A stretch of DNA of 6,408 nucleotides from an uncultured bacterium (GCA_937914905.1 CALESU010000235.1:1-6408); one strand, 5' to 3'. Positions 1-6,408 are shown, numbered from the stretch's first letter. Numbers and translations are program-made. The notes: generated by a model from the letters alone, not told the origin.

Positions 1-184
1 AAATTCGAGGTAGGCTTGTAACTTGAGGAATCCGAGGTGCAAACTTTTGGGTTTTAGGAAATTGCGCGAGAGAGCTTGTATCTTGCGAAGGTTTCTGTGA
101 CACGAGAACAATTCCCATAACAATGAGTAAGAGAAGTAAAATAAGCCCTGCAATGATGACAATAAGTTTTCGGTGGGTAAACAT
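1..184 (-). CDS. Single-helix membrane protein, 3' end outside window
   Basis: I do not recognise this gene. Reading the minus strand from ATG at 184 gives 61 uninterrupted codons to the window edge. The product begins MFTHRKLIVI, has a strongly hydrophobic segment at about residues 7-28 and then a polar stretch rich in Ser, Gln, Lys and Pro (residues 29-61). A basic N-terminus before the helix predicts a signal anchor with the C-terminal part outside the cell. The start lies only 6 bases past the stop of the lysozyme-like gene, so it should be the fourth gene of that operon. No Shine-Dalgarno is visible before it, so translation may depend on coupling to the gene upstream. The frame and the helix are seen directly; the topology is inferred, and function cannot be judged from the fragment. 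Confidence 0.72.
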   Translation of the reverse strand, partial: MFTHRKLIVIIAGLILLLLLIVMGIVLVSQKPSQDTSSLAQFPKTQKFAPRIPQVTSLPRI

Positions 185-190
185 AGAAAG

Positions 191-1129
191 TTAATATCCC
201 AATTTTGTTAAAATCTGCATTACTGCAAGGGCCCCCGTACGATTCCACACTTTAGGGGGGCTACAAGGCGTATAGTCTGCACAATACACAACATACATGG
301 TCTCATGGATTGTGTCGTACTTACTAAATGGATATATATGATCATAACCTTCGTAGGGAACAGGACAATACGGAAGAAATTTGTTTACTTTGTTACAGTT
401 TGCGTTCCCTGTGCCATTATACCTTCCGAGTGCTTTTGCGAGTTGGTCAATGAGAGTGAAAGTGATTGGTCTTGTTTCGACGAGTTTTCCTTTTAAATGA
501 TTGGCTCCATATATGCACGAATCTTCCAGAGTGGTAAACCCACAACCTCCCCCCGGTAGCGGTTTTGGTTTCCCCGGAACGTTGTTTTGAGAACAATTTC
601 CATGTAAGTCAGGTTCATTATTACCAAGCTTCCTCCCGCTTACACAAGATTGATTTGCGTTGCAACTGCCCTCAATAAAGTGAATTGCTGCAAGTACTTT
701 CCAAGGTACTCCCGTTTCACCTTCTGCTTTTTTATACACGTCAAAGTTTCCCAAGCAATTGCGCACATTATTAACTGTCTCAACTGAATAAGTCATCCCT
801 GTGTCAGTAAGAGTCAAGTCTCCTGGGCTCAGATCCGGTCCACTATACTCGGGAACGGGGGTAATGGGGCGTGGCATCTGCGTGGGGTTTGGGGCAAACG
901 GGGCGGTTGAGCCTCTGCCAAACAGAATATCTAGATACTTTTCCGTTGCTTTTTGAGAAGATTCCTGCATTTTAAAAAACGCAGGAGTGGGTGATACCGT
1001 CCAAACAGAATACCCTCTCTGTTGAGAAGGCACGAGACTCAAGGGTGTCTTTTCTTCAGCAACAACCACAAACCATGAAGGTACGAGGGTGAGAAGCGCT
1101 GTGAAAAGTAGTAAGGCAAGATATTTCAT
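191..1129 (-). CDS. Exported lysozyme / lytic transglycosylase-like protein
   Basis: A 312-residue protein that probably cleaves peptidoglycan glycan strands outside the cytoplasmic membrane. Residues 1-24 look like a signal peptide (MKYLALLLFTALLTLVPSWF, then VVVA|EE). A Pro/Thr-rich linker follows (about 45-105), then a lysozyme-fold-like domain (about 120-312). Motifs are GVPWKVLAAIHFIEGSC at 140-156, matching the helix that carries the catalytic Glu in the SLT/goose-lysozyme superfamily (candidate E153), and RYNG at 236-239, resembling the substrate-cleft motif of these enzymes. The domain has ten cysteines (125, 156, 162, 179, 196, 205, 245, 255, 283, 289), suggesting up to five disulfides and an extracytoplasmic site. 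It starts 25 bases after the stop of the small membrane protein gene, with no Shine-Dalgarno, so it is probably cotranscribed. The superfamily is fairly sure; muramidase versus transglycosylase is not decidable here. Confidence 0.85.
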   Translation of the reverse strand: MKYLALLLFTALLTLVPSWFVVVAEEKTPLSLVPSQQRGYSVWTVSPTPAFFKMQESSQKATEKYLDILFGRGSTAPFAPNPTQMPRPITPVPEYSGPDLSPGDLTLTDTGMTYSVETVNNVRNCLGNFDVYKKAEGETGVPWKVLAAIHFIEGSCNANQSCVSGRKLGNNEPDLHGNCSQNNVPGKPKPLPGGGCGFTTLEDSCIYGANHLKGKLVETRPITFTLIDQLAKALGRYNGTGNANCNKVNKFLPYCPVPYEGYDHIYPFSKYDTIHETMYVVYCADYTPCSPPKVWNRTGALAVMQILTKLGY

Positions 1130-1154
1130 AAAAAGAGGTGAATATGAGAGATTG

Positions 1155-1652
1155 TTATTTTAATTGAAATCGAGACTCAGGAATCGCATTATAGCTCGTT
1201 ACTCTCCACTGATTAAACGCATCAAGTGCATCATTTTTGGGGTCTGACAACTCAAGATAAAATATATCTATTCCCCAATCATACGTTACCGTAAATTTCG
1301 ATTCTCGAAGAGGTGATTTTGCTCTGAGGGCTTGCTCCTGGTTAATGCTGTCAATCTGAGATTGTTCCAGGGGCTCTTCGAGAGCTCCTGTTTGAGGGAG
1401 GGGAGATACAATGGGAAAATTGGGGGAATCAGGATGGATCGAGATGGGAATGGTGGGAGTTGGAGACGGCTCACGGATTTCCAAGGATTTGGTAGGCGTG
1501 ATATTGTCTCCATTTTCAGCAGGAAGAGGTGTTCTGGTTGGTTTTAAGACCGTCAATATGATTATTAAAACACAGATGATTGCCAATCCGATTATCACCA
1601 TCTTTTTATGTAATACCAGATAAGTTCTTAAGTTAGTTAAGTATGTTTTCAT
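1155..1652 (-). CDS. Small bitopic membrane protein with unrecognised C-terminal domain
   Basis: A 165-residue protein of unknown function. A basic N-terminus (residues 1-18) precedes one hydrophobic helix (about 19-36). A linker rich in Pro, Thr, Ser and Glu follows (about 37-110), and then a compact C-terminal segment (113-165) with an alternating pattern, SPLRESKFTVTYDWGIDIFY, then a helix-like DALDAFNQWR and a closing IPESRFQLK. This looks like a small alpha/beta domain held outside the membrane on a flexible stalk. Its ATG overlaps the TGA of the peptidase gene (ATGA at 1652-1649), which points to translational coupling and a shared mRNA. No Shine-Dalgarno is evident. Its place between two predicted extracytoplasmic hydrolases suggests a structural or adaptor role in the same envelope assembly, but that is inference. 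I could not assign a family. Confidence 0.85.
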   Translation of the reverse strand: MKTYLTNLRTYLVLHKKMVIIGLAIICVLIIILTVLKPTRTPLPAENGDNITPTKSLEIREPSPTPTIPISIHPDSPNFPIVSPLPQTGALEEPLEQSQIDSINQEQALRAKSPLRESKFTVTYDWGIDIFYLELSDPKNDALDAFNQWRVTSYNAIPESRFQLK

Positions 1653-2515
1653 GTTTTTTTGACTGCAAATGCAACGCGAAATTTGGGAAATGGACTACGA
1701 TTCAGGTATGAAATTGGCGCGACAACACTTCCTGGTTCATAATATGGGTCAAATGAGGTGATACGATTTTGTGCGTCAATATCGGTAATTATAAAGTAGT
1801 GGCCACACCCTCCTTGACAAAACTCTGCCAAGGCAAATACGTACCAGCCATTCTGGATATATCCTCGAATGTCACTTGCAACCTGACTTATTTCCACAGC
1901 ATTTTGATGACGGAAAATATAATTTGCGGTGGTCTGAAGTCCATATGAAGCGATGGCTGATTTTGCGTCTCCAATATAACTTCCATCGCAATTCGCTTGG
2001 AAGCCATTCTTTCTGTAATACTCGTGTAATACTTGCGGGTTAACGCCAGAATCTTTGAGAGATGAAATAACCATAGCAGCTGCAGTTATGCCACATCCAG
2101 CTTTGCAGATGGTGCATCCTCCCCACATGGTTACATTTGTGTAGTCACACTGTTTATATAGCGCGAAATTTCCGAGAAAAGTACCTCTTGGATTTGCAGG
2201 GGTAAGGGGGTTCGAGTTAGGAGTAGGGGAAGCTGGGGGTACCTGCGTTGGTACATTTTCTGGTGCTTTATCTAAGAATTTAAAGACGTTTTCAATGTAT
2301 GTTTGATTGGATTCTATGATTTTTTTATAAACACTTTTGGGGGTAGGAGTAACGATGCTAGGAATTACTGCACGCCCATCTCCGCTGTCAATCATTGGCC
2401 CTGTTTCAAGACTAAGCGTGGTTGGTGGAGTAAGTACAAGGTAGACAAGGGAAAGTAGTAGGAAGGCACTCATAGCAACGGGTGGCTTGAGGTGATCCAA
2501 TTTCACCGTTGACAT
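1649..2515 (-). CDS. Membrane-anchored C39-like cysteine peptidase
   Basis: A 288-residue protein with a papain-like domain of the peptidase C39-like group, probably facing outwards and cleaving peptide or cell-wall cross-link bonds. Residues 14-29 form one hydrophobic anchor, a Pro/Thr/Asn-rich stalk covers about 45-112, and the catalytic domain covers about 115-288. Candidate active-site residues are Q122 (oxyanion hole), C141 in AGCGITAAAMV, H239 in CGHYFIITDID and D256 in SFDPYY, in the family's order. Six more cysteines (123, 134, 137, 176, 233, 237) could form disulfides. I chose the ATG at 2515 because a GGAAGGA Shine-Dalgarno lies 8 bases upstream and the protein then begins just before its anchor. 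The frame stays open to 2710, with other ATGs at 2545, 2554 and 2710, but those overlap the divergent gene. It appears to be the first gene of a four-gene operon. The fold is well supported; the substrate is unknown. Confidence 0.85.
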   Translation of the reverse strand: MSTVKLDHLKPPVAMSAFLLLSLVYLVLTPPTTLSLETGPMIDSGDGRAVIPSIVTPTPKSVYKKIIESNQTYIENVFKFLDKAPENVPTQVPPASPTPNSNPLTPANPRGTFLGNFALYKQCDYTNVTMWGGCTICKAGCGITAAAMVISSLKDSGVNPQVLHEYYRKNGFQANCDGSYIGDAKSAIASYGLQTTANYIFRHQNAVEISQVASDIRGYIQNGWYVFALAEFCQGGCGHYFIITDIDAQNRITSFDPYYEPGSVVAPISYLNRSPFPKFRVAFAVKKT

Positions 2516-2537
2516 TTGAATTTTCCTTCCCCATAAT
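2509..2537 (+). promoter_or_regulatory. Sigma70-type promoter for the clpC-like gene, leaderless
   Basis: A perfect -35 hexamer TTGACA (2509-2514), a 17-base spacer and a -10 hexamer CATAAT (2532-2537, five of six matches to TATAAT) precede the clpC-like gene. The predicted +1, seven bases after the -10, is position 2544, the A of the ATG. This implies a leaderless mRNA and agrees with the lack of a Shine-Dalgarno there. The -35 overlaps the start codon of the divergent peptidase gene (2515-2513), so the two units may interfere with each other. The elements are seen directly; the start point is predicted. Confidence 0.7.
2524..2530 (-). promoter_or_regulatory. Shine-Dalgarno site of the peptidase gene
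   Basis: The minus strand reads GGAAGGA followed by 8 bases and then ATG at 2515. It is a purine-rich match to the anti-Shine-Dalgarno at good spacing and is the main reason for choosing this start over upstream ATGs. It is the only strong ribosome binding site at any of the chosen gene starts. It also lies inside the 17-base spacer of the divergent promoter. Confidence 0.6.
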
Positions 2538-2543
2538 GATTTC

Positions 2544-5500
2544 ATGGCCGGCATATTTGATTTTATAAAGAAACAGGCTCCAAATGCAAACCCAACTCCA
2601 TCTTCATCGGGTACGGTGGTTGCAACGGTCACCTCAACAACAGAAGAAGTAGTCCCACACGGTGGGTCATATAACGGTATCGGGAGTCCTCCCGGAGGAT
2701 CATCGTTCAACGGTATCGGAGAACCTCCTATGCCCGTTGCTCAAGCACCTCAGCCCCCAGTCCAGGTCATTCAACAGCCCGTCATGCCAGACCCTCAAGT
2801 TGTGGCCCCCATCTCTCACGAGCAAGCAGCTAAAGAAGCTCAAAAACTCACTCTCCAAGATCCTGGCGCCCAAACGGTAGACCAGCCAGAAGAGGTGATA
2901 GATGTGGTTCCGCCAGTGCCCTCACAACCAGGTAGTGCACCAACACAAACTCCTCAAGAAGTAGGCGGTGTCACACCTCCTCCTGCGTCCCCTCAAGAAG
3001 AAATGGCAAAGCAGACGGTAGACAACGCGCAGGGTGTTCTCGGGTCTCAAATTACTGATAAAAAAAGAAATGACCTTGACATTATGACCCACTTAACTCA
3101 ACGGTCAAATAAAGTGTTTGTAGAGGCAAATAATAAAGCAAAAGAACTCAAGAGTACCTACATGGATAGTGAACATCTCCTCCATGGGCTTTTGACTGAT
3201 GGAGAAATTTTTAAAGTACTGACCGATCTGAAAGTTCAACCACAGATCGTCGAGCAAGAGCTTGCTCAGGTTTATAAAAAAGAAGAGTGCGCAGTTCCTC
3301 CTCAAATTGCTCCCCGCGTAAAACAGATCATTGAAACTTCTCTTACTGTTGCACGCAAACTGGGCTTTGAATTTATTTCTCCGGAACATCTTCTCTTGGC
3401 GTTATATGAAGAGGGAGAAGGAGTAGGTGCGCGCGTATTAGTAAAACTGGGTATCACCAAAGAAGATATTAATAAGCGAATCACCGGAAAGAAAGCTGGC
3501 GTGGTGGGAGTTGGAGTCGCAAGTATCGGGGCAAATGGATCGAAACAAAAAGCTAAATCAGCGCTTGATCAATTTACCATTGACCTAACTCAAAAAGCGG
3601 CAAATGGAGAGCTTGACCCTGTGGTTGAGCGAGCTCCAGTCATTGAACGAATTGTACACATACTCTCTCGTCGTATCAAAAATAATCCTGCATTAATTGG
3701 TGAGCCAGGCGTGGGAAAAACGGCAGTAATTGAAGGGTTGGCTCAGCGTATTGTCGAAAAACAAGTTCCTGAAAGTCTTTTAAATAAACGAATACTCCAG
3801 CTTGATCTAGTGGGTGTGATTGCAGGTGCATCGCACCGAGGTGAGTTTGAAGAGCGCATGAAAAATATCATGGATGAGCTCAAAGCAAGTAAAGGTGAAA
3901 TAATCATGTTTATCGATGAAATGCACACCATGATAGGTGCAGGAAGTGGAGACGGCGCGCTCGACGCATCCAATTTCATTAAGCCAGCACTTGCACGAGG
4001 TGAAGTCCAATTTATCGGAGCAACAACCATTACAGAATATCGCAAGTACATTGAAAAAGATGCAGCTCTTGAGCGAAGATTCCAAACCGTTGTTGTCCCC
4101 GAGCCAACAGAAGAAGCAGCTATCAAAATGCTCAAAGCGGCTAGAGATAAGTACGAATCATTTCACAAAGTAAAAATATCAGATGAAGTTATCGAACTTG
4201 CCGTTAAACTTTCTAAAAGATATATCGGAGACAGATTTCTTCCAGACAAGGGATTTGACCTTATGGACGAAGCAGCAGCTGCCGTGAGACTTCCTCTTAT
4301 ATCCCTTCCTGAAGAGATTAAATCAATTGAAAGTCGGATAGCTCAACTCAACCAAGAAATGGGAGATGATGAGAGACGAGGAGAAAAAGTAAAAGCACGC
4401 ATTCTTCGCTCTAAAATTAGCGAGATCGAATCAAAACTGAAAGGAAAGCAAGACGAATACAACATGAAGAAAGCACAGACCACAACGTCTGTGACTCCAA
4501 GCATCATCAAGGATCTTATTGCCGCTCGAACCGGGATCCCTATCTCGAAAATTGGTACCCAAGAGACTGATAAGTTGACAAAGATGGAAGACATCATCCA
4601 TAAACGGATGATAGACCAGGAACGAGCCGTTGCGTCCGTTTCTCAAGCGGTCCGAAGAGGTCGTGCTGGACTCAAATCCAACAGTAGACCCATTGGAAGC
4701 TTCGTATTTTTAGGGCCTTCCGGAGTCGGAAAAACAGAGCTTGCCAAAACATTGGCAGAAGTATTGTTTGACGAAGAAGATGCAGTAATCCGATTCGACA
4801 TGACTGAGTATATGGAGCGTCATGAAGTAGCAAAGCTTTTGGGACCACCTCCTGGATATGTGGGTTTTGAAGAAGGGGGAAAGCTCACCGAAGCAGTTCG
4901 ACGTAGACCCTACTCCCTCATTCTGTTTGACGAAATCGAAAAAGCACATCCCGACATTTTCAATATTTTATTGCAGATTTTAGATGATGCGAGACTAACA
5001 GACAACAAAGGTCGAACCATCTCGTTTAAAAATACCGTTGTCATCTGTACCTCAAACATCGGAACTGCCATGATTCAACAAGAACTTCTCAAAAGTGGCA
5101 AGTCTGAAGTTGTTGAGCCCACCATGGTTTCGACATACGTATTTACTCCTCGCGGACGTGAACTCATGACGATAGGGAACAAATACTTCGAGAGAGACGG
5201 TATGACTTTGAAAAAACTGGAACCAATGGGAGGATCTCCACAAAATCAAAAACCCGCATCATGGATGGATCACAAGCTTGTTGAGTATTTTGCGGGTCAA
5301 AAACTAGATGGAAAGCCAGTTTCTGAACAAAAACAGGAAGTTCCCGAAACTGATGACATGCTGGAAAAAGATGATCAAGCAGTGCCCGAAACGAAAGACC
5401 TAAAGGAAGAGAAGAAGGACGAATCGATCAAGGTCACTTCATTCCCTTCATTTGGATATGATACTCATGCAATTTCTCCCCAAGGAGTAGAGATGATCAC

Positions 5501-6408
5501 GACAGGAGATATTTTGTATATTCGCAATGCAACAACGTCAAAAGTATGGAATGTAACCAATCTTATTGACTATTTCAATGATCATGTGGTCATCAATGCA
5601 CTTCCTGATGCCCCCGATGAACAACTTCCCACCGTGCGCTTGAAAACACATGCATTTGCATCAGATGAAATGGAGATCGTCTCATATAAAGACCGATTCT
5701 GGAAGAGAAAAGCAGGAACCACTGACTGGCAAACAGGACTTCTCAAGGAGTATTTTATTGAACAAACAGAAAATGCCAATGAACTACCCGTCACCCATTG
5801 GGATATTCACACCTTTTCCCCCGGAGGAAAAGAAATAATCGTCGTGGGAACAGATGTTTGGTTTAAAGAATCAAAAACTGCCAAATGGACAAAGCAATCA
5901 ATCGAAGAGTATTTTGGAGGCGACTTCCCCCTCGAAAAAGAAGTTGAAGCAAAGGAAAAAGTTGAAGAAGAAACCGATGTCAAGAAATACCAAGTCATAA
6001 AAGACAAGGTCCTGAATGAACTGCTCAAGTTTTTCCGTCCTGAGCTTGTGAACCGGTTTGATGAAGTGATCGTTTTTGAACCTCTCAAATTTAAACACAT
6101 GCTTCTTATCGTAGATCTTCAAATTAAAGCACTCAGTAAGTTGCTGGAAGAGCAGGAAATAGGATTTTCCGTGACCGATGTTGCAAAGAAAGCAATCGTA
6201 CGTGAAGGATTTGACCCATTGTATGGAGCGCGTCCATTGCGCCGTGCCATCCAGAAGTTAGTGGAGAACCCCATCTCCGAGATGATCATTTCACAACGGG
6301 TAAAAGCAGGAGACACCCTCATTGTAGACTTTGATGGAGATGAGTTTATATTCAATGTTGAAAAAATCGTGAAAACAGAGGAAAAAGAATCGCAAAATGA
6401 AGGAAAGC
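2544..6408 (+). CDS. clpC: ClpC-type double AAA+ unfoldase with large insert, 3' end outside window
   Basis: An ATP-driven hexameric protein unfoldase of the Hsp100/Clp family, presumably cytosolic. There are 1288 codons in the window and no stop; the conserved C-terminal subdomain is complete, so probably only a short tail is missing. Order: [10 protein letters not shown] start; Pro/Gln-rich extension (to about 175); two Clp N-domain repeats (about 181-312); AAA1 with GEPGVGKT (386-393, K392), FIDE (D458, E459), sensor T494 and ERRF (R511/R512); a short middle coiled coil (about 589-645), ClpC-like rather than ClpB-long; AAA2 with GPSGVGKT (724-731, K730), FDE (D796, E797), pore GYVG (771-774), sensor TSN (836-838), FRPELVNR (R1171) and GAR (R1230). 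Oddities are H431 in place of the usual AAA1 pore tyrosine and an insert at about 842-1151. ATG 2544 fits the leaderless promoter; ATG 2730, with GGAG 8 bases upstream, is an alternative start. The ClpC assignment rests on the short middle domain and on [20 protein letters not shown] resembling ClpC. Confidence 0.93.
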   Translation, partial: MAGIFDFIKKQAPNANPTPSSSGTVVATVTSTTEEVVPHGGSYNGIGSPPGGSSFNGIGEPPMPVAQAPQPPVQVIQQPVMPDPQVVAPISHEQAAKEAQKLTLQDPGAQTVDQPEEVIDVVPPVPSQPGSAPTQTPQEVGGVTPPPASPQEEMAKQTVDNAQGVLGSQITDKKRNDLDIMTHLTQRSNKVFVEANNKAKELKSTYMDSEHLLHGLLTDGEIFKVLTDLKVQPQIVEQELAQVYKKEECAVPPQIAPRVKQIIETSLTVARKLGFEFISPEHLLLALYEEGEGVGARVLVKLGITKEDINKRITGKKAGVVGVGVASIGANGSKQKAKSALDQFTIDLTQKAANGELDPVVERAPVIERIVHILSRRIKNNPALIGEPGVGKTAVIEGLAQRIVEKQVPESLLNKRILQLDLVGVIAGASHRGEFEERMKNIMDELKASKGEIIMFIDEMHTMIGAGSGDGALDASNFIKPALARGEVQFIGATTITEYRKYIEKDAALERRFQTVVVPEPTEEAAIKMLKAARDKYESFHKVKISDEVIELAVKLSKRYIGDRFLPDKGFDLMDEAAAAVRLPLISLPEEIKSIESRIAQLNQEMGDDERRGEKVKARILRSKISEIESKLKGKQDEYNMKKAQTTTSVTPSIIKDLIAARTGIPISKIGTQETDKLTKMEDIIHKRMIDQERAVASVSQAVRRGRAGLKSNSRPIGSFVFLGPSGVGKTELAKTLAEVLFDEEDAVIRFDMTEYMERHEVAKLLGPPPGYVGFEEGGKLTEAVRRRPYSLILFDEIEKAHPDIFNILLQILDDARLTDNKGRTISFKNTVVICTSNIGTAMIQQELLKSGKSEVVEPTMVSTYVFTPRGRELMTIGNKYFERDGMTLKKLEPMGGSPQNQKPASWMDHKLVEYFAGQKLDGKPVSEQKQEVPETDDMLEKDDQAVPETKDLKEEKKDESIKVTSFPSFGYDTHAISPQGVEMITTGDILYIRNATTSKVWNVTNLIDYFNDHVVINALPDAPDEQLPTVRLKTHAFASDEMEIVSYKDRFWKRKAGTTDWQTGLLKEYFIEQTENANELPVTHWDIHTFSPGGKEIIVVGTDVWFKESKTAKWTKQSIEEYFGGDFPLEKEVEAKEKVEEETDVKKYQVIKDKVLNELLKFFRPELVNRFDEVIVFEPLKFKHMLLIVDLQIKALSKLLEEQEIGFSVTDVAKKAIVREGFDPLYGARPLRRAIQKLVENPISEMIISQRVKAGDTLIVDFDGDEFIFNVEKIVKTEEKESQNEGK
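2562..2589 (-). promoter_or_regulatory. Candidate promoter of the leftward operon
   Basis: On the minus strand TATAAA (2567-2562) is a good -10 candidate, and TTGCAT (2589-2584) is a weak -35 at 16 bases. Transcription would start near 2555, leaving an untranslated leader of about 40 bases that contains the Shine-Dalgarno before ATG 2515. The predicted start is also within a base or so of an in-frame ATG at 2554, so a leaderless 301-residue form of the peptidase is an alternative. The site lies inside the coding sequence of the divergent clpC-like gene. The -35 matches only three of six positions, so confidence is low. Confidence 0.35.
2673..2719 (+). repeat. Short direct repeat encoding NGIG
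   Basis: The 11 bases AACGGTATCGG occur exactly twice, at 2673-2683 and 2709-2719, 36 bases apart and in the same frame. They encode the NGIG of YNGIGSPP and FNGIGEPP. The Pro codons after each copy also align, so this looks like a duplicated 12-codon unit in the disordered arm. Confidence 0.7.
5067..5996 (+). other. Domain inserted in AAA2 of the Clp protein at the ClpP-loop position
   Basis: Between the sensor-1 segment TSNIGT and the segment [20 protein letters not shown] there are 310 residues (842-1151). As I recall Bacillus ClpC, only about 22 residues lie there, including the VGF loop that binds ClpP. The extra sequence keeps the reading frame and has unremarkable codons. It consists of a short lead-in, four related repeats, an acidic/lysine-rich linker after the first repeat (about 925-965) and a charged exit (about 1130-1148). 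The conserved Clp sequence resumes cleanly on both sides, so this is a domain insertion and not a damaged gene. Confidence 0.85.
5133..5915 (+). repeat. Four degenerate protein repeats in the Clp insert
   Basis: Four units can be aligned by eye: residues 864-916 (5133-5291), 974-1011 (5463-5576), 1035-1071 (5646-5756) and 1088-1124 (5805-5915). Each opens near THxFSPxGxE, continues with a pattern like xGDxxWxK and ends WxxxxIxEYF. The endings are LVEYF, LIDYF, LLKEYF and SIEEYF. Units 2-4 are about 37-38 residues long; unit 1 carries about 15 extra residues before its Trp. Alternating hydrophobic residues suggest two or three beta strands followed by a short helix. DNA similarity between units is low, so the duplications are old. 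I do not recognise the family. Confidence 0.75.

Larger units (their letters stand above)
2553..3068 (+). other. Pro/Gln-rich N-terminal extension of the Clp protein
   Basis: Codons 4 to about 175 encode a segment with no counterpart in ordinary ClpC, which starts almost directly at the N domain. After FDFIKK it is low in complexity and rich in Pro, Gln, Val, Thr and Ser. It contains the near-repeat YNGIGSPP and FNGIGEPP, then runs such as [12 protein letters not shown] and VVPPVPSQP, and few hydrophobic clusters. It is predicted to be disordered, as a tether or binding arm. The opening AGIFDFIKK could form a short amphipathic helix. The function is unknown. Confidence 0.7.

Noticed and set aside
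305..496. Plus-strand open frames inside the lysozyme and small membrane protein genes (305-496, 1332-1547, 1411-1623)
   Set aside because: These are shadows of well-supported minus-strand genes, with no domain or ribosome binding site.
1130..1154. Terminator or promoter in the 25-base gap between the small membrane protein and lysozyme genes
   Set aside because: No hairpin and no paired -35/-10 could be made out; the gap is too short for an independent unit.
1649..1664. Run of seven A on the minus strand at the end of the peptidase gene, as a -1 frameshift site fusing it to the next gene
   Set aside because: Codon phase is AAA AAA ACA, not the X-XXY-YYZ phase of a slippery heptamer, and the ATGA overlap is explained by ordinary reinitiation. 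No stimulatory structure was seen.
2516..2710. Extension of the peptidase gene to ATG 2710 (353 residues)
   Set aside because: It would overlap 167 bases of the divergent Clp gene, the added residues do not resemble a signal or domain, and a good Shine-Dalgarno marks ATG 2515.
3084..3086. ATG 3084 as the true Clp start, giving a normal ClpC N-terminus
   Set aside because: No Shine-Dalgarno or promoter precedes it, while the frame is open from 2520 and a strong promoter points to 2544.
3743..4135. Minus-strand open frames across the Clp gene (also at 3105-3389, 4343-4646, 4710-4949, 5582-6100, 6119-6355)
   Set aside because: They lie antisense to a gene with unmistakable AAA+ motifs; their products are low in complexity and match nothing.
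5094..5996. The Clp insert as a transposon, intein or assembly chimera
   Set aside because: The frame is open throughout, there are no terminal repeats or intein splice motifs, and conserved Clp sequence resumes exactly at the expected helix. The internal repeats indicate a real, old domain.

Overview
The window looks like chromosome from a candidate-phyla-radiation (Patescibacteria-like) bacterium, possibly of the Microgenomates kind. The reasons are compact packing, short overlapping genes, small proteins built as one membrane helix plus a Pro/Thr linker plus an extracellular domain, a likely leaderless start, and a Clp ATPase with unusual extra regions. This assignment is inference; no rRNA or other marker is present. 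TGA is used as a stop (position 1651-1649, minus strand), so the Gracilibacteria/SR1 code, in which TGA is glycine, is unlikely.

Left part (1-2515, minus strand). Four tightly packed genes read leftwards from about 2515. In order of transcription they are a membrane-anchored C39-like cysteine peptidase (2515-1649), a small single-helix membrane protein with a conserved-looking C-terminal domain (1652-1155, ATGA overlap with the peptidase), an exported lysozyme/lytic-transglycosylase-like protein (1129-191), and the start of another single-helix membrane protein that leaves the window (184-1). Together they look like an envelope cassette: two predicted extracytoplasmic hydrolases plus two membrane-anchored partners.

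Right part (2544-6408, plus strand). One very long gene runs off the right edge: a ClpC-type double-AAA+ unfoldase of at least 1288 residues (ordinary ClpC is about 810). The extra length comes from a Pro/Gln-rich N-terminal extension of about 170 residues and an insert of nearly 290 residues in the second AAA+ module. The insert lies between sensor 1 and the arginine-finger segment, where ClpA, ClpC and ClpX carry the loop that docks on ClpP. It holds four degenerate repeats ending in (E/D)YF. No canonical (I/L/V)G(F/L) docking tripeptide is visible there. The first-ring pore loop also has His where Tyr is usual. This is the most novel object in the window: a Clp machine with its proteolysis interface apparently replaced by a repeat domain.

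The two units diverge from a 28-base gap (2516-2543). A near-consensus promoter (TTGACA, 17 bases, CATAAT) places the predicted transcription start on the A of the clpC-like ATG, which implies a leaderless mRNA. The left operon has a good Shine-Dalgarno sequence in the same gap. No tRNA, rRNA, CRISPR, insertion sequence or clear terminator was seen, and no stretch over 300 bases lacks a gene.
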